From NCBI GenBank assembly GCA_011390535.1, contig JAABSF010000022.1, forward strand, positions 1-13,562: a stretch of DNA of 13,562 bases, written 5' to 3'. The position numbers were made by a program, and so were the translations under genes. Source of the DNA: Deltaproteobacteria bacterium. GTDB lineage: Bacteria > Myxococcota_A > Polyangia > HGW-17 > SLPX01. The notes below the pieces were generated by a model, which did no database searches, had not been told where the DNA came from, and worked only from the letters and a program-made list of their open reading frames with translations. Of the stretch, positions 6,837 to 13,562 are shown in pieces (within the stretch, counting starts at the first letter, position 1; each line of letters starts with the position of its first letter).

Positions 6837-7604
6837 TCACGAGTTTCGTACAAATAGAATCTGCAGACCTCTTAGAGTAAGAAAATCGTCTACATCCCTG
6901 ATGTAATCCGAGCTCCCTGCGATTAAACGTGCCAGACCCCCTGTAGCTATTACGCTGCAGTCTATAAAACCCATCTCCTTTATCGTGCGCTGAACCAAAC
7001 CATCCACAAGCCCCACATACCCATAGACCAAACCAGACTGAAGGCTCTCCATTGTAGATCGTCCAACCACCCGACGGGGCCTCATGATGGGAACCCGTGG
7101 CAGTTTAGCAGTGTTTTTATAAAGCGCATCTGCGCTTATTCGCAACCCCGGCGCTATCGCCCCTCCTAAATATTCGCCTTTATCGGAAATCACGTCCAAG
7201 GTTGTCGCTGTCCCAAAATCAACAACAATACACTCACCTTTGGCCTTCTCATACGCTGCGACCGCATTTACTACGCGATCCGCCCCCACCTCTCTTGGAT
7301 TATCTAATTTTATCGCCATGCCGGTTTTGATACCCGGGCCAACAACTATGGGATTAACGCCCAAATAATCGGCCATCAATTCCACCCATACATCTTGCAA
7401 AGGGGGCACCACACAGGCCAATATACCATGCTTGATTGCTCCCCTATCAACACCTTCCAAGACAAACAGCTGCTCTATAAGAACCTTGTGTTCGTCCACG
7501 GTTCGGCTTTTATGTGTCCGAATTCGCCAGTGCGCTTTTAACTCTGTTCCTTCATAGAGCCCGAAAAGCACATTTGTGTTACCCACATCTACTGCAAATA
7601 ACAT
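6837..7604 (-). CDS. coaX: Type III pantothenate kinase
   Basis: A 255-aa enzyme that phosphorylates pantothenate to 4'-phosphopantothenate, the first step of coenzyme A synthesis, in the cytoplasm. It has the ASKHA-fold motifs of the CoaX family: DVGNTN (6-11, with catalytic Asp6), GADR (107-110), DFGTATT (129-135), then GGAIAPGL (147-154) and GRSTMESLQSG (181-191). Length is normal for the family (about 250-260). The open frame reaches a TTG at 7616, but ATG 7604 is preferred: GGAG lies six bases upstream and family members begin with a short residue run before DVGNTN; ATG 7607 is the next alternative. No birA gene, a frequent partner, is adjacent. It is 71 bases downstream of the DUF4389 gene on the same strand and may be cotranscribed with it. 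Confidence 0.96.
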   Translation of the reverse strand: MLFAVDVGNTNVLFGLYEGTELKAHWRIRTHKSRTVDEHKVLIEQLFVLEGVDRGAIKHGILACVVPPLQDVWVELMADYLGVNPIVVGPGIKTGMAIKLDNPREVGADRVVNAVAAYEKAKGECIVVDFGTATTLDVISDKGEYLGGAIAPGLRISADALYKNTAKLPRVPIMRPRRVVGRSTMESLQSGLVYGYVGLVDGLVQRTIKEMGFIDCSVIATGGLARLIAGSSDYIRDVDDFLTLRGLQILFVRNS

Positions 7605-7640
7605 CATGGTCTCCAATCAAGATGGCCCAAATGGGTCGAA

Positions 7641-7669
7641 AATATATAAATATTCCGGGAACCTTACCA
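7641..7669 (-). promoter_or_regulatory. Weak candidate promoter for coaX
   Basis: On the minus strand TGGTAA (7669-7664) and TATATT (7646-7641) are separated by 17 bases. The -10 matches five of six consensus bases but the -35 only three. It lies in the 71-base gap after the DUF4389 gene. Confidence 0.28.
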
Positions 7670-7675
7670 GGTTTT

Positions 7676-8902
7676 TCAGTCATCCAGACCAAATGGTGGG
7701 TACTCGTTTCTAATCCAAAAAGTAAAACACATAATTCTCAGCCGATGCTGATTCACCTTACGCACAAACTCAAACCAAGATCGTGGATAGCGACCAGTAA
7801 ACAACACGGCGAACCCACCCAAAAACCCTACAAAACCAGAGGCAATACTATAAAAGAAGTTAACAAAATTAACCGGAATTATCGCGATGAATGCCAAAAA
7901 CAACCAGAGCCTACTGCTCTTTTCCGGATAGGGAATATCCAAATCCAGACCATAATCTTCAGAGCTCAACCCGAATGGTGGATAACCAACTGTTAATACA
8001 CCTGTATAAGACATAATCCTATAAATGTGCCTTAAAAACTTTCTCATGAATTCCCACATACCGCGGGGATAACGCCCTGTAAAAAGAATGGCGAAAAACG
8101 AGATGAAGTTAACAAACCCTGCAGCGATGGCTAACAAATACAACCACAAAATGTGAGGGAACATGATCAAGCCGCCTATTGGCGCCAAAAAAGTAAACAA
8201 AAGCGCCTGAAGGCGTGAACCTTCTTCAGGATACGGCATGATCAAACGCACGGGGTGTTGGCGATCATCTGTTGCCCCCATGTCTTCTCCTCCCCCGTAA
8301 GGACCTGCTCCACCTCCACCGCCGGATGCGCCTCCGGCAAACCCAACAGCCGCAGAACCAACATCTCCACCAGCGGGTTGTCCTTGTCCAATCCCCGGAC
8401 CCGGCTGTGCCCCTGGGGACCCCCCGGCCATCTGCGGCGCTCCGGGTGGTGGTGACGCGACAGGTGTCGGTGCCCCCGGTGGTGGTGACGCGACAGGTGC
8501 CGGCGCCCCGGGTGGTGGTGACGCGACAGGTGTCGGTGCCCCCGGTGGTGGCGCTCCGGGAGGAGGCGACTGTACAGGTGCCGGAGCTCCTGGTGGAGTC
8601 TGTGTGCCTGGAGTTTGCGGCTCAGGAGAAGGCCCAGGGGACGGTGCCCCTGGTTCCGACGGCGGGGCTCCAGGAGCCGGTGTTGTAACAGGAGCCGGTG
8701 GAGATCCAGGCGCCGGTATTGACGGAGAAGGTGCTGTGCCACCCTGCTTTTGGGACTCTTCCTTTATTGCCTCTTCTACGGATGCCCCCGGGCTCCAGAA
8801 AAGAGTCTTTTTAGGACTTGCCCCCTTTGACAAAGAGTTCCCACAAGAAGGACAGAAAAGAGTGCCATCCTCCACCTCAACTTGGCACTTGGTACATTTC
8901 AT
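7676..8902 (-). CDS. Zinc-ribbon, Pro-rich linker, double DUF4389 membrane protein
   Basis: A 408-aa protein in three parts. Residues 1-24 are a short zinc ribbon, C3-x2-C6...C17-x2-C20. Residues about 55-215 are a disordered Pro/Ala/Gly linker with an 11-residue repeat (PPPGAPTPVAS) and then a Gly-rich stretch. The end holds two copies of DUF4389, about 217-313 and 321-408; each begins with a PYPE motif, carries two hydrophobic segments, then FTGRYPR, a basic helix, and ends in YPPFGL. The family is membrane-bound and of unknown function. The zinc ribbon probably stays in the cytoplasm and the linker lets it reach away from the membrane. ATG 8902 has AGGAGG eight bases upstream; an open frame extending to 9049 lacks such a site. 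It is transcribed away from the NusG paralogue and followed by coaX. One-copy DUF4389 proteins are usual, so the duplication is notable. Confidence 0.9.
   Translation of the reverse strand: MKCTKCQVEVEDGTLFCPSCGNSLSKGASPKKTLFWSPGASVEEAIKEESQKQGGTAPSPSIPAPGSPPAPVTTPAPGAPPSEPGAPSPGPSPEPQTPGTQTPPGAPAPVQSPPPGAPPPGAPTPVASPPPGAPAPVASPPPGAPTPVASPPPGAPQMAGGSPGAQPGPGIGQGQPAGGDVGSAAVGFAGGASGGGGGAGPYGGGEDMGATDDRQHPVRLIMPYPEEGSRLQALLFTFLAPIGGLIMFPHILWLYLLAIAAGFVNFISFFAILFTGRYPRGMWEFMRKFLRHIYRIMSYTGVLTVGYPPFGLSSEDYGLDLDIPYPEKSSRLWLFLAFIAIIPVNFVNFFYSIASGFVGFLGGFAVLFTGRYPRSWFEFVRKVNQHRLRIMCFTFWIRNEYPPFGLDD
8445..8550. repeat. 33-bp coding minisatellite in the Pro-rich linker
   Basis: A 33-bp unit starting GGTGGTGGTGACGCGACAGG on the plus strand begins at 8445, 8478 and 8511, with a partial fourth copy from 8544 to about 8550. 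The copies differ at only a few bases. On the coding strand each unit gives the 11 residues PPPGAP(T/A)PVAS. The near identity points to recent slippage or selection for the repeat. Confidence 0.9.
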
Positions 8903-9187
8903 CGACAATACCTCCTGATTACAAATTATTCTCACTCTCAATAAATAGAATTCGGTGGAGGATACCACATATTGAAGGAAATCAAAGACGAAAAAAAACC
9001 ATGAGAACAAACCTATGTCAGTGTATTTTTTGTTAAATATCTTTTCCAAAAATCTTTATCAGGGAGGTCAAAAGTTGACTTTCCGTTGTTCTGCAACAAG
9101 ATCCGATGATAAGAATTTCTCAGATGGGCCGATTCGTGCCATAAACAAGGAAAAGACAAGCTTCACAACAAGAATCCCAGTATCCTC
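8903..9187. other. 285-base divergent promoter region
   Basis: It lies between the DUF4389 gene (minus) and the NusG paralogue (plus) and is AT-rich. TTGACT at 9075-9080 is a fair plus-strand -35, but the sequence 16-18 bases later is not a convincing -10. TTGTT-ctgc-AACAA (9086-9099) is a small hairpin. No ops-like element of the RfaH type is visible. No clear Shine-Dalgarno precedes ATG 9188. The minus-strand side carries the AGGAGG of the DUF4389 gene. Confidence 0.45.
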
Positions 9188-9754
9188 ATGAGCGAAAACA
9201 AATTTATTTCACAGCCTTATCTCTCCCCTGAGACCTACTTCTCCGAAACGCCGGTTGACGACGAGTCTTTAACGTTGTGGGCGATCCATACAAAACCTCG
9301 TGCGGAAAAGAAACTGGTTAAGTTTCTTCAAATGTACGAAATCAGTCACTATTTGCCTACAAGCTTGCGACGCCACATATACGGAGCAAGAGAGCCAAGA
9401 TGGAACTGGATACCTTTGTTTCCGGGCTACGTCTTCATCTTACAGGAACATATTTCTCGCAGCGTGCTTTATAGATCCAACTCCATGGTCAAGGTCATAC
9501 CCATTGAATCACCAAAGGAGTTGTATCAAGATTTAAGAAATGTGTGGCTGGCCCTCACCCACAAACCCACTGAAGTTGAACTGTCACTATACAAACCGGG
9601 CTCTCCTGTTGAGGTTCGTTCAGGACCCATGCGTGGTGTAATTGGAGAGATTGTGAAAACAAAGAACAAAAAAACCCGCCTAGTGATACGTGTCCGTTTT
9701 TTTGAACGTACAGTTTCTGTGGACATAGACGCAGGCTGCGTAAGACCACTATAA
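9188..9754 (+). CDS. NusG-family transcription factor (specialised paralogue)
   Basis: A 188-aa protein with a NusG N-terminal domain (about 29-125) and a KOW domain (about 136-188). The NGN signature is clear: LWAIHTKPRAEKKL, YLPT, then PLFPGYVF (76-83). The KOW part reads PGSPVEVRSGPMRGVIGEI and continues to a conserved-looking end, VSVDIDAGCVRPL. Such proteins bind RNA polymerase and alter pausing or termination. The divergent sequence, the 28-residue leader before the NGN domain, and the absence of secE and ribosomal protein genes mark it as a specialised paralogue (RfaH/UpxY/LoaP-like) and not housekeeping NusG. These usually sit at the head of a long polysaccharide or metabolite operon; here the next gene is convergent and only five bases lie between the two stops. 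Its target must be elsewhere. Which subgroup it belongs to cannot be told by eye. Confidence 0.9.
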   Translation: MSENKFISQPYLSPETYFSETPVDDESLTLWAIHTKPRAEKKLVKFLQMYEISHYLPTSLRRHIYGAREPRWNWIPLFPGYVFILQEHISRSVLYRSNSMVKVIPIESPKELYQDLRNVWLALTHKPTEVELSLYKPGSPVEVRSGPMRGVIGEIVKTKNKKTRLVIRVRFFERTVSVDIDAGCVRPL

Positions 9755-9759
9755 GAGAA

Positions 9760-10410
9760 TCAACGCTCGTGCCCTTTTTGCACAAGATAATTGGCCCCTT
9801 TCGGCAATTGTCGTCTGATACACTCTAGATCCTTTTCCGAAAGCAAGGACGAAAAAAAAGTCGTCCGAAAATAGTAGGGCACCCCACTGGATGCCACCAA
9901 CTCCACTGACTTTTTGACCTCACTCACCATTCCCGATCGTCCACAGCACTCCTCATACCTGGACCATGGACCTTTAATATCCACGGCGATGAAATCCAAC
10001 AGACTATCCCTTAAAAGTGCTGCGATCACATCCGGCCGGCTTCCATTGGTGTCCAGCTTTATTGCAATTCCAAGCTCTTTAACCTCACCTGCAAATTCCC
10101 GGATACCGGGCTGAAGAGTGGGCTCACCTCCCGACAAAACCACTCCATCAAGCATCCCTCTTCTCCCTTTCAACAGCTCCATCACTCGATGCAGGTTCTC
10201 CGTCGCTACTTTGCTCACTTCATATTTCTCACACCGAACCGAGGGCGGGACAGAAATCAGCTCTCTGTTATGGCAAAAAGGACAAACAAAATTACACCCC
10301 TGGGTGAAAACAATGGCAGCGGTGCGGCCGGGAAAATCGGATAAGGTGAGGGGCTGAAAACCAGCTATATGAAAAGCACTGTTATCTCTCGAGTCGTCAA
10401 ATCCATTCAT
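9760..10410 (-). CDS. nrdG: Anaerobic ribonucleoside-triphosphate reductase activating protein
   Basis: A 216-aa radical SAM enzyme that uses S-adenosylmethionine and a [4Fe-4S] cluster to form the glycyl radical on NrdD. Cluster ligands are C39-x3-C43-x2-C46 (CNFVCPFC). SGGEPTLQPG (93-102) is the SAM-contacting GGE region, and KLDTNG (118-123) and VDIKGP (143-148) follow as expected. The opening FQPLTLSDFPGR matches the NrdG2 subfamily of activases (TIGR02495). An open frame continues to 10614, but that part only overlaps nrdD. The start is either ATG 10410 or GTG 10419: AGGTGAG at the nrdD stop is well spaced for GTG 10419 and about 15 bases from the ATG. Either way the gene starts within 7-16 bases of the nrdD stop, so the two are cotranscribed and probably translationally coupled. 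Confidence 0.95.
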   Translation of the reverse strand: MNGFDDSRDNSAFHIAGFQPLTLSDFPGRTAAIVFTQGCNFVCPFCHNRELISVPPSVRCEKYEVSKVATENLHRVMELLKGRRGMLDGVVLSGGEPTLQPGIREFAGEVKELGIAIKLDTNGSRPDVIAALLRDSLLDFIAVDIKGPWSRYEECCGRSGMVSEVKKSVELVASSGVPYYFRTTFFSSLLSEKDLECIRRQLPKGANYLVQKGHER

Positions 10411-10426
10411 CACCCGCACGCCATCC

Positions 10427-12640
10427 TCACCTTTCCCCACGGCTCTGCCTAGGCAGATTACCCCTTGTCTTTTCAGGCCCCACCCTGTAGTGGTTACGCA
10501 GATCAAACTCCGCTTGTTTGCCCTTGTTCCATTGATCAACAGGCCGCAAATAACCCACCACACGAGAGTATATCTCTGTCTTTTGGCCACAGTCAGGACA
10601 TTCCCCAACCTCACCCTTCAGATAGCCGTGATTGGGACAAATGGAAAAAGAGGGCGTCAACGTGAAGTAGGGCAAATGATAATTACTGCAGACCTTTCTG
10701 ACAAAGGATTTCACCGCCCCGGGGTCGGGAGCGGCTTCACCTAGAAATACGTGCAAAACAGTGCCTCCGGTATAACGTGTCTGAAGATCATCTTGGAGGT
10801 CCAACACTTTGAAGATATCATTGGTATAATTGACCGGAAGTTGAGTGGAGTTTGTATAAAACGAAACCTCTTTTGCTTCCTCTTCCCTTTGTCCCCCTTT
10901 TGATGCGCTATAATCTCCCGCTTGCTGGATATCCGGGTAACGCTCTTTATCTAAAACCGCCAATCTGAAGCCAGCCCCTTCGGCCGGCGTCGCCTCAAGA
11001 TTATAGTAATGGCCGCACTCTTCTTGGAACACCCTGAGCCTCTCCCTCATGTGATCCAACACCCTCGCTGCAAACTCTTTTGCTTCGAGATTCCCCATGT
11101 CTTTTCCCATTAAGTTTAAACTTGCTTCGTTCATGCCAACGAGCCCTATTGTAGAAAAGTGGTTCTCCCAATAGCGATCGAAGCGCTCTTTGACTGATCT
11201 GAGATAAAACTTTGTGTAAGGATATAGATCCTGGTCTGTAAAACGCTCTAAAACCTTCCTTTTTATCTCCAAACTTGAACGAGCCAGATCCATCAGTCTA
11301 TCCAGTCCATCCATAAACTGTGCTTCATTTTCCGACTCATAACCAAGCCGCGCCATGTTTATTGTCACAACCCCTATGGAGCCTGTAAGCGGGTTAGCTC
11401 CGAATAGTCCGCCTCCTCGTTTTTCAAGGCTCCGCAAATCCAACCGAAGCCTGCAACACATAGAGCGGGCATCGTCCGGCGACATGTCGGAGTTTACAAA
11501 GTTGGCGAAGTAGGGAATCCCGTATTGTGCGGTGATCTCCCACAATCTATCCATACCCGGGGCATTCCAATCAAAGTCTGAACAAATGTTATAAGTCGGT
11601 ATTGGGAAAGTAAAAACACGACCCTTGGCATCCCCTTCACTGAGGACTTCCAGAAACGCAGTGTTGAAGAGATTCATCTCTTCTTGAAACTCTCCATAAG
11701 TCTCTTTCTTGAGCTCGCCGCCCACCACCACGTGCTCTTGTTTCAGGTTATTCGGCACCTTCAGATCCAGAGTAAGGTTCGTAAAAGGAGTCTGGAATCC
11801 CACCCGGGTGGGAACATTCAGATTAAACACAAACTCCTGCACTGCCTGTTTAACTCCGCGATAATCCAATCCATCATATCGAATAAAGGGGGCCAAATAT
11901 GTGTCGAAATTGGAAAAAGCCTGAGCTCCCGCAGCTTCTCCTTGTAGAGTATAGAAAAAATTCACCACCTGCCCCAGAGCTGTACGAAAATGTTTCGCCG
12001 GCAGGCTCTCCGCCTTACCAGGCGCGCCCTTGAACCCTGAAACAAGAAAATCTCTTAAATCCCATCCTACACAGTACACCGAGAGTTGCCCGAGATCATG
12101 AAGATGAAAGCGCCCTTCAAGATGTGCATCTCTAATTTCGGCCGGATAGATCTTATTAAGCCAATACCCCTTACTAATCTCGGAAGCTATATAGTTGTTC
12201 AGCCCCTGAAGCGAATAAGTCATATTACTGTTTTCATGAACTTTCCAATCTAGACGCTCCAGATACCCGTCTATCAGATCCACATCCGCCTGTTGCACAA
12301 GCTCCCGCAACCGAGCATGTTGATCTCTGTACAATATGTAGGCTTTAGCTGTTTTCTTGTAAATCGAGTCCAAAAGAACATCTTCCACCACATCTTGAAG
12401 CTGCTCAACTGTCGGGTCTTTCTCTAAAACCTCTCCGGCCCTTTTCAAAACCCGCGCTGTAAGCTCACGAGCTTTGTCCTCACCGAACTCCTCGGCTGCC
12501 TGTCCGGCCCGGGCTATTGCACGGATGATTTTTGTAGAATCAAAAGAAACGAGGCGACCATCTCTCTTTTGTACATTCTGAAAAGGCTGTTCGAGAAGAG
12601 AAGACACCCCTTTCTCTCCGGCTTTAGACTCACCCGACAT
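10427..12640 (-). CDS. nrdD: Anaerobic (class III) ribonucleoside-triphosphate reductase
   Basis: A 737-aa glycyl-radical enzyme that reduces ribonucleoside triphosphates to deoxy forms without oxygen. An ATP-cone (about 22-112, from VQKRDGRLVSFD to YILYRDQHA) is the allosteric activity site. The catalytic barrel includes SVYCVGWDL (Cys190) and MCCRLRLDLR, where Cys395 is the likely thiyl-radical residue. Near the end a zinc site, C668-x2-H671...C681-x2-C684, precedes the glycyl loop RVVGYLRPVDQWNKGK, in which Gly696 should carry the radical. About 41 residues follow this Gly; the last 20 or so (VGPEKTRGNLPRQSRGER) are basic and look like an extension. ATG 12640 has GGAGG five bases upstream; earlier in-frame ATGs at 12652 and 12658 lack one. 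It is followed by nrdG. The protein is destroyed by oxygen when active, so it implies anaerobic growth. No NrdR box is evident upstream. Confidence 0.97.
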   Translation of the reverse strand: MSGESKAGEKGVSSLLEQPFQNVQKRDGRLVSFDSTKIIRAIARAGQAAEEFGEDKARELTARVLKRAGEVLEKDPTVEQLQDVVEDVLLDSIYKKTAKAYILYRDQHARLRELVQQADVDLIDGYLERLDWKVHENSNMTYSLQGLNNYIASEISKGYWLNKIYPAEIRDAHLEGRFHLHDLGQLSVYCVGWDLRDFLVSGFKGAPGKAESLPAKHFRTALGQVVNFFYTLQGEAAGAQAFSNFDTYLAPFIRYDGLDYRGVKQAVQEFVFNLNVPTRVGFQTPFTNLTLDLKVPNNLKQEHVVVGGELKKETYGEFQEEMNLFNTAFLEVLSEGDAKGRVFTFPIPTYNICSDFDWNAPGMDRLWEITAQYGIPYFANFVNSDMSPDDARSMCCRLRLDLRSLEKRGGGLFGANPLTGSIGVVTINMARLGYESENEAQFMDGLDRLMDLARSSLEIKRKVLERFTDQDLYPYTKFYLRSVKERFDRYWENHFSTIGLVGMNEASLNLMGKDMGNLEAKEFAARVLDHMRERLRVFQEECGHYYNLEATPAEGAGFRLAVLDKERYPDIQQAGDYSASKGGQREEEAKEVSFYTNSTQLPVNYTNDIFKVLDLQDDLQTRYTGGTVLHVFLGEAAPDPGAVKSFVRKVCSNYHLPYFTLTPSFSICPNHGYLKGEVGECPDCGQKTEIYSRVVGYLRPVDQWNKGKQAEFDLRNHYRVGPEKTRGNLPRQSRGER

Positions 12641-12707
12641 AAAAACCTCCATGATCATTCCAACTCAAACCCAAAAGCATTCTTATTCAGCGCAACTTTC
12701 GGCATTA

Positions 12708-12734
12708 AGGGCTGACTCTTTTTCAATCAGCCCT
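12708..12734. repeat. Perfect 8-bp hairpin in the nrdD leader
   Basis: AGGGCTGA (12708-12715) and TCAGCCCT (12727-12734) form a perfect stem with an 11-base loop. Neither strand has a T run straight after the stem, so it is not a standard terminator. A further TCAGCCC at 12778-12784 could pair with the same left arm. In the minus-strand transcript the order is GGGCTGA, AGGGCTGA, TCAGCCCT, so two alternative stems are possible upstream of nrdD. Confidence 0.6.
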
Positions 12735-12835
12735 AAGTCAAACTTGTTTTACTGCATATCCGGACGGACACAAGACCTCAGCCCATAATTTTAGGAAAGT
12801 TTGTGTTTTTAAATGAAAGGCCTTGAAATAGATAG

Positions 12836-13562
12836 TTATGCTGACCGGAAGCGGTCGGATTTTGAGCGATTTGCTTTGTATCTCGGCTGCAAAATTGCGT
12901 TTAAAATTACACTATCAAGGATAACGTTCGGCTCAAGAGATAGTGGGCTGAGAGACCCTGTGGCTCCTCTAAAGTCCATCCCTTGTCTCACCGACTTCGC
13001 TTCTTCTGTTTTCGGCCCTAGCCCAAACAGTGTCGATTTGACAATACGGCCCCGGGCTTCAGGGTTCTTGACCCACGCCCCCAAAGCCACCGAAATCCGC
13101 TGTCTCATGGGCACTACAAGCGGTCGACCGGCCAATGCTGCAGGCACTAAAGATCCAATGGCCTCCGGTGACACCTCTTGTCTCCTAAAGGCGGGAAGCT
13201 CCCTTAATTTTCGACCGTTAAATTCAACCCAAGGTTGATCTAAAAGAAACTTAACCAACCCATGCCCAGCCTCTAGATACGGAGCCACCCCAACTCCATA
13301 GTGAGATCCACGCCTTGTGGGCATATAAAGAGTCTCACACTCACCAACTTCATTCCGCCAACGCTCTTCAATTCTTCTAGCCGTCTCTTGGTAGTTCAAG
13401 GTATTCAGGACCTTCACAAGCAACATTACCCGTAACCCCGGCCCCGGCAAAGATGCGAGATGCCAACCCGACCCACTAGTAGGTATAAGCCCGTTTACGT
13501 TAACTCCTTCAGACTCTTGAATAAGCTGGGCCGTCAATGCCTCCGCCCAGGCAGGCCCCAAT
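12836..13562 (-). CDS. Unrecognised gene, 3' part only
   Basis: The frame enters from beyond the right edge and stops with TAA at 12836-12838, so at least 241 C-terminal residues are present and the start is outside the window; the TTG at 13561 is probably internal. The visible part has no signal peptide or strong membrane segment. It contains NGLIPTSGSGWHLASLPGPG, a helix with ARRIEERWRNE, YMPTRRGSHYGVGVAPYLEAGHG, and a long basic C-terminus ending in KANRSKSDRFRSA. I recognise no family. Its support is the long open frame on the same strand as its neighbours and the lack of a rival of equal length; the plus-strand reading at 12813-13238 is shorter and has no protein-like features. It lies 195 bases upstream of nrdD and may be an independent unit. 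Confidence 0.65.
   Translation of the reverse strand, partial: LGPAWAEALTAQLIQESEGVNVNGLIPTSGSGWHLASLPGPGLRVMLLVKVLNTLNYQETARRIEERWRNEVGECETLYMPTRRGSHYGVGVAPYLEAGHGLVKFLLDQPWVEFNGRKLRELPAFRRQEVSPEAIGSLVPAALAGRPLVVPMRQRISVALGAWVKNPEARGRIVKSTLFGLGPKTEEAKSVRQGMDFRGATGSLSPLSLEPNVILDSVILNAILQPRYKANRSKSDRFRSA

Noticed and set aside
7660..7675. AACCT-TACC-AGGTT followed by TTT as a terminator
   Set aside because: The T run follows on the plus strand, where no gene ends; on the minus strand it abuts the DUF4389 stop without a T tract.
7514..7996. 160-aa plus-strand frame across the coaX/DUF4389 gap
   Set aside because: It overlaps the ends of two well-supported minus-strand genes and has no protein-like features.
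8445..8550. Short regular repeats as a possible CRISPR array
   Set aside because: The 33-bp units are directly adjacent with no unique spacers, and they code in frame for PPPGAP-type residues.
8272..8688. 138-aa plus-strand frame with Val/Arg repeats
   Set aside because: It is the antisense reading of the same minisatellite.
8242..8742. 166-aa minus-strand frame rich in His, Arg and Leu
   Set aside because: It is an out-of-frame reading of the 33-bp Pro-rich repeats in the DUF4389 gene; the odd composition comes from the repeat.
8903..9049. N-terminal extension of the DUF4389 protein with a hydrophobic stretch
   Set aside because: The extension is AT-rich leader; the internal ATG 8902 has a perfect AGGAGG and begins directly at the zinc ribbon.
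10411..10614. N-terminal extension of NrdG into nrdD
   Set aside because: It is out of frame within the conserved C-terminus of NrdD, including the glycyl-radical loop; the activase homology starts after 10410.
12708..12734. Hairpin as an intrinsic terminator of the right-edge gene
   Set aside because: The stem is good, but no T run follows it on either strand, so it was recorded as a leader hairpin.
12813..13238. 141-aa plus-strand frame opposite the right-edge gene
   Set aside because: It is shorter than the opposing frame, has no recognisable motif, and its start has no Shine-Dalgarno. The opposite strand is open to the window end.

Overview
The window reads as ordinary chromosomal sequence from a Gram-negative bacterium, most plausibly a member of the Myxococcota/Bradymonadota (former Deltaproteobacteria) side of the tree. 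The support is indirect. It carries two lipoproteins whose lipobox is followed by an Asp/Gly/Ala-rich linker, a style common in the secretomes of those groups. It also has a zinc-ribbon/DUF4389 membrane protein, an EF-G-like paralogue, and conserved small or unknown proteins that resemble, from memory, families seen there. Base composition looks balanced by eye. The oxygen-sensitive class III ribonucleotide reductase (NrdD with NrdG) shows that the organism can make deoxynucleotides without oxygen. The taxonomic placement is an inference, not a measurement.

Layout, left to right. Positions 20-2903 are on the plus strand: a 539-aa Asp-linker lipoprotein ending in an Ig-like domain, a 243-aa Cys-rich Asp-linker lipoprotein behind a good extended -10 promoter, and a 69-aa Cys/His zinc-binding protein that may be coupled to an 18-codon upstream ORF. 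From 2981 to 8902 everything is on the minus strand: a 366-aa repeat-like protein of unknown function, a 704-aa EF-G-like GTPase with altered G motifs, type III pantothenate kinase (coaX), and a protein with zinc ribbon, Pro-rich minisatellite and two DUF4389 domains. A lone NusG paralogue (9188-9754, plus) runs into the nrdD-nrdG operon (12640-9760, minus). The window ends inside an unrecognised minus-strand gene whose 5' part lies beyond 13562.

Functional links are limited. nrdD-nrdG is a true two-gene operon: NrdG makes the glycyl radical on NrdD. coaX is housekeeping (first step of CoA synthesis). The NusG paralogue is unusual because it is followed at once by a convergent gene and not by the long operon such factors normally serve. 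The two lipoproteins are probably surface proteins.

I see no rRNA, tRNA, CRISPR array, insertion sequence, integrase or prophage gene. No clear undescribed multi-gene system stands out. The best leads are the orphan NusG paralogue, the small zinc protein with its upstream ORF, the Asp-linker lipoproteins, and possible alternative base-pairing in the nrdD leader.
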